From positions 1 to 20,523 of the forward strand of contig JAFAEB010000167.1 in assembly GCA_023424235.1 (NCBI GenBank): a stretch of DNA of 20,523 nt. Reading direction: 5' to 3'. The DNA is from Bacillota bacterium. GTDB taxonomy: Bacteria; Bacillota; Clostridia; Lachnospirales; Lachnospiraceae. Positions within the stretch are counted from its first letter, which is position 1. Each line of letters begins with the position of its first letter. The notes below the pieces were generated by a model that was not told the DNA's origin, ran no database searches, and saw only the letters and a list, made by a program, of their open reading frames with translations. Shown here piece by piece: positions 16,288 through 20,523 of this stretch. The position numbers were made by a program, and so were the translations under genes.

Positions 16288-16303
16288 TGTAAATCGATTG
16301 CAA
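16288..16303. promoter_or_regulatory. LacI-type operator site 2 of the transporter leader
   Basis: TGTAAATCGATTGCAA matches the GH43 operator core at 13 of 16 positions; from AATCGATT to 16308 it shares 16 contiguous bases with the GH43 site (AATCGATTGCAATAAT). It is 106 bp (about ten helical turns) from site 1, a spacing compatible with DNA looping. Confidence 0.7.
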
Positions 16304-16347
16304 TAATATTTATTTGTGTAAAACCTCTATAACGAAAGGATATTAGT

Positions 16348-19275
16348 ATGCGAATATTACATAGTACTAGGAATCGATTCATGATTTTTTCGGTGGTTAG
16401 TTTTCTTCTATTAGGTGTAATTTTTGAAGCAATTATTTTCAAAAATCATCAAGTTTTAGCTGCAGAATTAAATGATATGGAATTTGAAAGAGACTTGTTA
16501 AGTATTGTTAATGACTCTATATCGTATGATGAATATGTGACGAGATATAAAGATGCAGTAAGACCAAACAATGAAATTGTAATTAGCGGAGGTAACTTTT
16601 ATAAAGCATCTGAAGGCTTTGAAACTATCTTAGACTATGAAGGATATAAGGGTAGTGCACTTCTTACAAAAGAATCTGGTAGTGTTACCTTTGAAGTTGA
16701 TGTAGCGGAAGAAGGACTCTACAACTTATTATTTACTTATTATCCAATTGAGGGAAAAAACAGTGAAATTGAAAGAGAAATTTATATCAATGATGAACTA
16801 CCATTCAAAGGTGCAAATTACATAGAGTTTTATCGCAAATGGAAAAGAGAAAGTATAATAACAACAGATAGTAGGGGCAATGATGTTAGGCCAAAACAAA
16901 TAGAAGCCCCTGAATGGATTAGCGAATACGCGATGGATAGTGAAAGGTTTGAAACAAATCCATTCAGATTCTTCTTTAAAAAGGGTAAGAATACAATTAC
17001 CATTGTATCTACGAAGGAACCTATGCTACTTGCTTCTATTACATTAAAGCAAGAAGAGGAAGTAATTCCTTATAGTGATTATATGATAAATAATACTTCT
17101 AATGGCTACAGTAAGGTAAAATTGCCAGAAGCCATTAAGATACAAGGTGAAAATCCACTTTTTACATCTGCTTCTACCTTATATCCAATTAATGATAGAA
17201 CCTCTCCTTTAACAGAACCATATAGTCCATCTAAGATACGACTTAATACGATGGGGGGATCTAATTGGCAATTAAGTGGACAATGGATTACTTGGGATTT
17301 TGAAGCTCCAGAGGATGGCTTATATGAAATTGCAGTTAAATATCGACAGAATTTAAAATCTGGTATTACAGTAGTGCGATCTTTAAAAATAGATGGTAAA
17401 ACACCATTTTTAGAAGCAAAAGAATTATATTTTTATTATAAAAATGATTGGCAAATTACAAGTCTTACCGATGGTGAAAATCCTTATTTATTTTACTTTA
17501 CCAAAGGAAAACATACGATTAGTCTTGAGGTAAGCTTAGGTAATGAAATGGCAGATATCTTAAGCAAAACAGATGAGAGTATATTAAATCTAAATAAAGC
17601 ATATCGTAGCATGCTTATGATAATTGGTAGTTCTCCTGATACCATGAGAGATTATCAACTAGATAAAAAGGTTCCTGAGGCAATTAAAGATTTAGAAAAG
17701 CAATATTATGTGATATCTGATTTGTATAATCGAGTAAATACCTATTCAAAAGGGTCTAAAGGTAGCGAAATTGCTATATTAGATAAGTTAATGAATCAAT
17801 TAAAAACCATGTATACAAAACCTGAAACCATTGCGAAACAATGGACTGCTTTTAAGGATAATATAACTGCACTAGGTTCATGGTCTTTAAGTATGAAGGA
17901 GCAACCTCTTGAAATCGATTACATATTAATACAAGAGCCTGGTTCAAAGTTAGCTAAGGTAACGGCTGGATTCTTTCAAAAGATAATTCATGAGATACGT
18001 AGCTTTTTAGCAAGTTTCGTTGAAGATTACGATAGTATAGGTGAAGTATATGAAGGGGAAGCCATTGATGTTTGGATATTAGCTAGCGGGGGAGCAGTTA
18101 CTAGTTCAACTGGAAGTGGTAGAGATCAAGCTCAAGTTATTAAAAATTTAGTGGATAATTATTTTGTACCGAACTCCAATATTCCAGTTAATGTGAAGTT
18201 AGTTAATAGCGATGTACTCCTATCAGCGACATTAGCTGGTAGAGGACCGGATGTAGCTTTAAATTTAGCTGGTAAAGAACCGGTTAATTACGCACTACGT
18301 AATGCAGTAACGGACTTAACGATTTTTCCAGATTATAAAGAGGTAGTGAAAGACTTTTTACCAGAAGCCCTAACATCCTTTCAATTAGATAATGGAGTAT
18401 ACGCATTACCACAAACCATGTCTTTCCATGTTATGTTTTATCGTGCAGATATCCTAAAAGAACTTGGATTAAAAGTACCTAATACATGGGATGAATTCTA
18501 TGAGTGTTTAGCTGTGTTACAAAAGAATAATATGAATGTAGGTGTGTTTCCAGATTATACTACCTTTGCTATGTTTTTATATCAAAATGGTGGCAAGTAC
18601 TATAATCAGGACGGAATTACAAGTGCATTAGATTCAGAAGAAGCGGTAAAAGCATTTAAGCAATGGACATCCAACTATACGAATTACAAAATGCCAGTTC
18701 GTTTTGAATTTGCAAACCGTTTTCGAACTGGTGAAATGCCACTTGCCATAGGAGATTACACTAACTTTAACTATTTATCCGTATTTGCTCCTGAAATAAA
18801 AGGATTATGGGGATTTACAACAGTACCAGGTTTAATAGAGGAAGAGAATAAGCTAAATAAATCAGTATCTGCATGGGTAACATCGTCAGTTATCTTAAAC
18901 ACTTCCGATAAAAAAGAAGACTCTTGGGAGTTTTTAAAGTGGTGGGTAAGTGAAGAGACACAAACAAGTTATGGTAATGAAATAGAAAATATTCTAGGTG
19001 TAGCAGGCCGTGTAGCAACTGCTAATATGAAAGCTCTCGATAAGTTACCATGGACCAATAGGGATTATACAGAACTAAAAAAACAATTAGAATATGTTAA
19101 AGCCTTACCAGAGGTACCAGGAGGATATTTTACAGAACGACATATTACCAATGCTTTTTACACTGTTTATAACAATATGGAAGATCCAAGAGAAACCTTA
19201 GAGGATTTTGTGAAGATAATTAATAATGAGATTATGAATAAGAGAAAAGAGTTTGGATTAAGTATTTCAGAATAA
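16348..19275 (+). CDS. Chimeric ABC sugar-binding protein with two beta-sandwich modules
   Basis: A 975-residue protein, more than twice the usual 400-450 of a family 1 sugar-binding protein. An N-terminal signal sequence (basic residues 3-10, hydrophobic 11-31, possible cleavage near LAAE 37-40) has no lipobox Cys, so it is not a standard lipoprotein and may stay anchored by an uncleaved segment. Two related carbohydrate-binding-like modules follow, about 78-235 and 262-400; both share a GLY-strand, a PF-containing strand, an aromatic run and FxKGKxTI (211-217 and 385-391). Residues 405-560 look helical. The solute-binding domain occupies about 572-960, with IDVWILASGG, RGPDVALNLAGKEPVNYALRN, MSFHVMFYRADILKELGLKVPNTWDEF and NRFRTGEMPLAIGDYTNF. 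AAAGGA precedes the ATG by about 7 nt. The permease genes follow directly. It presumably captures an oligosaccharide at the cell surface. Confidence 0.88.
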   Translation: MRILHSTRNRFMIFSVVSFLLLGVIFEAIIFKNHQVLAAELNDMEFERDLLSIVNDSISYDEYVTRYKDAVRPNNEIVISGGNFYKASEGFETILDYEGYKGSALLTKESGSVTFEVDVAEEGLYNLLFTYYPIEGKNSEIEREIYINDELPFKGANYIEFYRKWKRESIITTDSRGNDVRPKQIEAPEWISEYAMDSERFETNPFRFFFKKGKNTITIVSTKEPMLLASITLKQEEEVIPYSDYMINNTSNGYSKVKLPEAIKIQGENPLFTSASTLYPINDRTSPLTEPYSPSKIRLNTMGGSNWQLSGQWITWDFEAPEDGLYEIAVKYRQNLKSGITVVRSLKIDGKTPFLEAKELYFYYKNDWQITSLTDGENPYLFYFTKGKHTISLEVSLGNEMADILSKTDESILNLNKAYRSMLMIIGSSPDTMRDYQLDKKVPEAIKDLEKQYYVISDLYNRVNTYSKGSKGSEIAILDKLMNQLKTMYTKPETIAKQWTAFKDNITALGSWSLSMKEQPLEIDYILIQEPGSKLAKVTAGFFQKIIHEIRSFLASFVEDYDSIGEVYEGEAIDVWILASGGAVTSSTGSGRDQAQVIKNLVDNYFVPNSNIPVNVKLVNSDVLLSATLAGRGPDVALNLAGKEPVNYALRNAVTDLTIFPDYKEVVKDFLPEALTSFQLDNGVYALPQTMSFHVMFYRADILKELGLKVPNTWDEFYECLAVLQKNNMNVGVFPDYTTFAMFLYQNGGKYYNQDGITSALDSEEAVKAFKQWTSNYTNYKMPVRFEFANRFRTGEMPLAIGDYTNFNYLSVFAPEIKGLWGFTTVPGLIEEENKLNKSVSAWVTSSVILNTSDKKEDSWEFLKWWVSEETQTSYGNEIENILGVAGRVATANMKALDKLPWTNRDYTELKKQLEYVKALPEVPGGYFTERHITNAFYTVYNNMEDPRETLEDFVKIINNEIMNKRKEFGLSISE
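17909..17924. promoter_or_regulatory. Operator-like site inside the binding-protein gene
   Basis: TTGAAATCGATTACAT matches the GH43 operator core at 13 of 16 positions, as good as the leader sites, although it lies inside coding sequence about 1.6 kb from site 2. It could be an auxiliary operator or coincidence. Confidence 0.35.
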
Positions 19276-19291
19276 GAGGAGGTGGTGTTTT

Positions 19292-20248
19292 ATGAAAAAA
19301 GAGATTACTACAAAGAATGATAAAAATATGATTATAAATTATATGAAATTAAGAATAAAGCTAACCTTTAAAGAAATGAGAAGAAAAAAGATATCTTATC
19401 TATTTATAGCACCGTTTTGCCTGTTATTCACATTATTTTATCTCATACCAGTTATTTCTTCCATGGTACTAAGTTTTACTTACTTTAATATTTTGGAAGA
19501 ACCAGATTGGATTGGATGGCAGAATTACATAAATTTATTTTTTGTAGACGATGTATTTTTAACAGCGGTAAAAAATACCTTCCTGTATGCAATTATTACG
19601 GGACCCTTAGGATATATAGCTGCTTTATTATTTGCATGGCTAATAAATGAATTACCACCAAAGGTAAGAGCTGTTATGACCCTTATCTTTTATGCACCAA
19701 CTATATCAGGCCAAGCCTTTATTGTATGGGGAATCTTTTTCTCAAGTGATATTTATGGATTTATAAATGGATGGTTAATGAAACTAGGTATTATATATGA
19801 GCCAATCTTATGGTTCCAAGATGAAAAATACATTATGCCTATCTTAGTTATAGTTGTTTTATGGATGAGTCTTGGGACTGGGTTTTTATCCTTTATTGCT
19901 GGATTACAAAATGTAGATAGAAGCTTATATGAGGCTGGATATGTAGATGGGGTTAAGAATAGATGGCAGGAATTATGGTTTATCACCCTACCATCCATGA
20001 AACCACAATTAATGTTTGGTGCGGTTATGACCATTACCTCATCTTTTGCAATTCATGATTCCCTAGCAGCCTTAGCAGGTTTTCCTAGTGTGAATTATGC
20101 AGCGCATACTGTTGTTTCACACCTAATTGACTATGGTTCCATTCGTTTTGAAATGGGTTATGCATCTGCAATTGCTACCCTATTATTTTTAACCATGGTT
20201 ATATGTAATAAATTAGTACAATTCCTTTTAAGAAAGGTAGGGGCTTAA
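19292..20248 (+). CDS. ABC sugar transporter permease, MalF/UgpA type
   Basis: A 318-residue membrane protein. AGGAGG (19277-19282) lies 9 nt before the ATG and 1 bp after the binding-protein stop, so the genes are co-transcribed. After a basic cytoplasmic N-terminus, six hydrophobic segments are visible at about 36-62, 94-118, 128-150, 182-206, 241-262 and 287-311. The cytoplasmic EAA loop that docks the ATPase is clear: YEAGYVDGVKNRWQELWFIT followed by LP (213-234). The family 1 (CUT1) carbohydrate importer class fits this and the binding protein. No ATPase gene is in the window; such systems often share a common MsmX-type ATPase encoded elsewhere. Confidence 0.95.
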   Translation: MKKEITTKNDKNMIINYMKLRIKLTFKEMRRKKISYLFIAPFCLLFTLFYLIPVISSMVLSFTYFNILEEPDWIGWQNYINLFFVDDVFLTAVKNTFLYAIITGPLGYIAALLFAWLINELPPKVRAVMTLIFYAPTISGQAFIVWGIFFSSDIYGFINGWLMKLGIIYEPILWFQDEKYIMPILVIVVLWMSLGTGFLSFIAGLQNVDRSLYEAGYVDGVKNRWQELWFITLPSMKPQLMFGAVMTITSSFAIHDSLAALAGFPSVNYAAHTVVSHLIDYGSIRFEMGYASAIATLLFLTMVICNKLVQFLLRKVGA

Positions 20249-20523
20249 ATGGAAACTAAAAAAATGAAGTTTAGAATTAAAAAGAAAGCACCCAATCGAA
20301 GTATTGCTGGAGATAGTCTAAATATTATTGTACTTGTACTTGTTGGTGCTTTTATGGGATTACCTCTACTATATGCAATTAGTAATTCTTTAAAACCACT
20401 AGAAGAACTATTTGTATTTCCACCAAGATTTTTTGTTAGGAACCCAACTCTAAATAATTTTCATGATATTTTTGTCCTGATGGCAAGTTCATGGGTTCCC
20501 TTTACTAGGTATACCTTTAACAC
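20249..20523 (+). CDS. ABC sugar transporter permease, MalG type, 5' part (cut by window end)
   Basis: The ATG at 20249 directly follows the TAA of the first permease (20246-20248), and the frame stays open to the window end (91 codons). A purine-rich GGTAGGGG (20236-20243) can serve as ribosome binding site. The N-terminus is basic (METKKMKFRIKKKAPNR), then a first membrane segment at about 25-45 leads to SLKPLEELFVFPP and NPTLNNFHDIF, the typical start of MalG-family inner permeases (SLKp-e.f..p......N..N). Confidence 0.88.
   Translation, partial: METKKMKFRIKKKAPNRSIAGDSLNIIVLVLVGAFMGLPLLYAISNSLKPLEELFVFPPRFFVRNPTLNNFHDIFVLMASSWVPFTRYTFN

Larger units (their letters stand above)
16013..16347. 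other. 335-bp leader/intergenic region before the binding-protein gene
   Basis: No gene is present. A weak hairpin GACATA (16015-16020)/TATGTC (16031-16036), lacking a T-run, follows the GH43 stop, so read-through from GH43 into the transporter is possible. A strong promoter (16126-16155) and two operator-like palindromes (16182-16197 and 16288-16303) follow. TGCCA at 16245-16249 and TGGCA at 16266-16270 can pair imperfectly just before the second operator. Confidence 0.7.

Noticed and set aside
14830..16303. CcpA catabolite-repression (cre) sites
   Set aside because: The perfect palindrome fits the loose cre pattern, but the two leader sites break its outer bases while keeping AATCGATT, so a dedicated LacI-family operator explains all sites better. 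Dual use of the first site is not excluded.

Overview
The window is low-GC, AT-rich DNA with strong AGGAGG-type ribosome binding sites, short intergenic spacers, and intracellular glycoside hydrolases next to an ABC sugar importer. This fits a saccharolytic Firmicute of the Lachnospiraceae type (Clostridium/Lachnoclostridium phytofermentans-like). That assignment comes from gene content and style and was not checked against any database.

Layout. (1) 1-5990 is a mannose/fucose glycan-catabolic block: the 3' part of a GH29 alpha-L-fucosidase, a GH38 alpha-mannosidase 46 bp downstream, then, after a 586-bp spacer, a GH125 exo-alpha-1,6-mannosidase. The GH38 and GH125 proteins have no signal peptide (the GH29 N-terminus is missing), so they probably trim imported oligosaccharides of N-glycan or mannan type in the cytoplasm. 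The spacer holds a terminator hairpin, a possible dispersed-repeat remnant and a 15-bp direct repeat at its two edges, which suggests the two mannosidase genes were once adjacent. (2) 6255-8584 is a housekeeping-like stretch: a deoxynucleoside kinase with a non-ATG start, a convergent DEDDh 3'-5' exonuclease with a shared bidirectional terminator, and a divergent YfcE-type phosphodiesterase. (3) 8881-14712 is one 1943-residue gene with its own promoter-like region and a terminator at each side. It encodes a transglutaminase-like N-terminus, DUF4011, an SF1 helicase with a very long insert, an MTES_1575/Vsr-like nuclease domain and a DUF3320-like C-terminus. It resembles the single-gene Hhe-type antiphage helicase-nucleases and is the best candidate for an unusual system here. 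(4) 14830-20523 is a second sugar locus: an intracellular GH43 enzyme of the exo-beta-1,3-galactanase-like type, a giant chimeric ABC solute-binding protein and two MalF/MalG-type permeases (the last cut by the window end).

Locus 4 carries repeated LacI-type operators built on TTGCAATCGATTGCAA: a perfect 24-bp palindrome before GH43, two sites in the leader of the binding-protein gene and a further match inside it. GH43 and the transporter therefore look like one regulon controlled by a LacI-family repressor that is not encoded in this window. The transporter would bring in an oligosaccharide which GH43, and possibly other enzymes, would degrade inside the cell. No tRNA, rRNA, CRISPR array or intact mobile element was seen.
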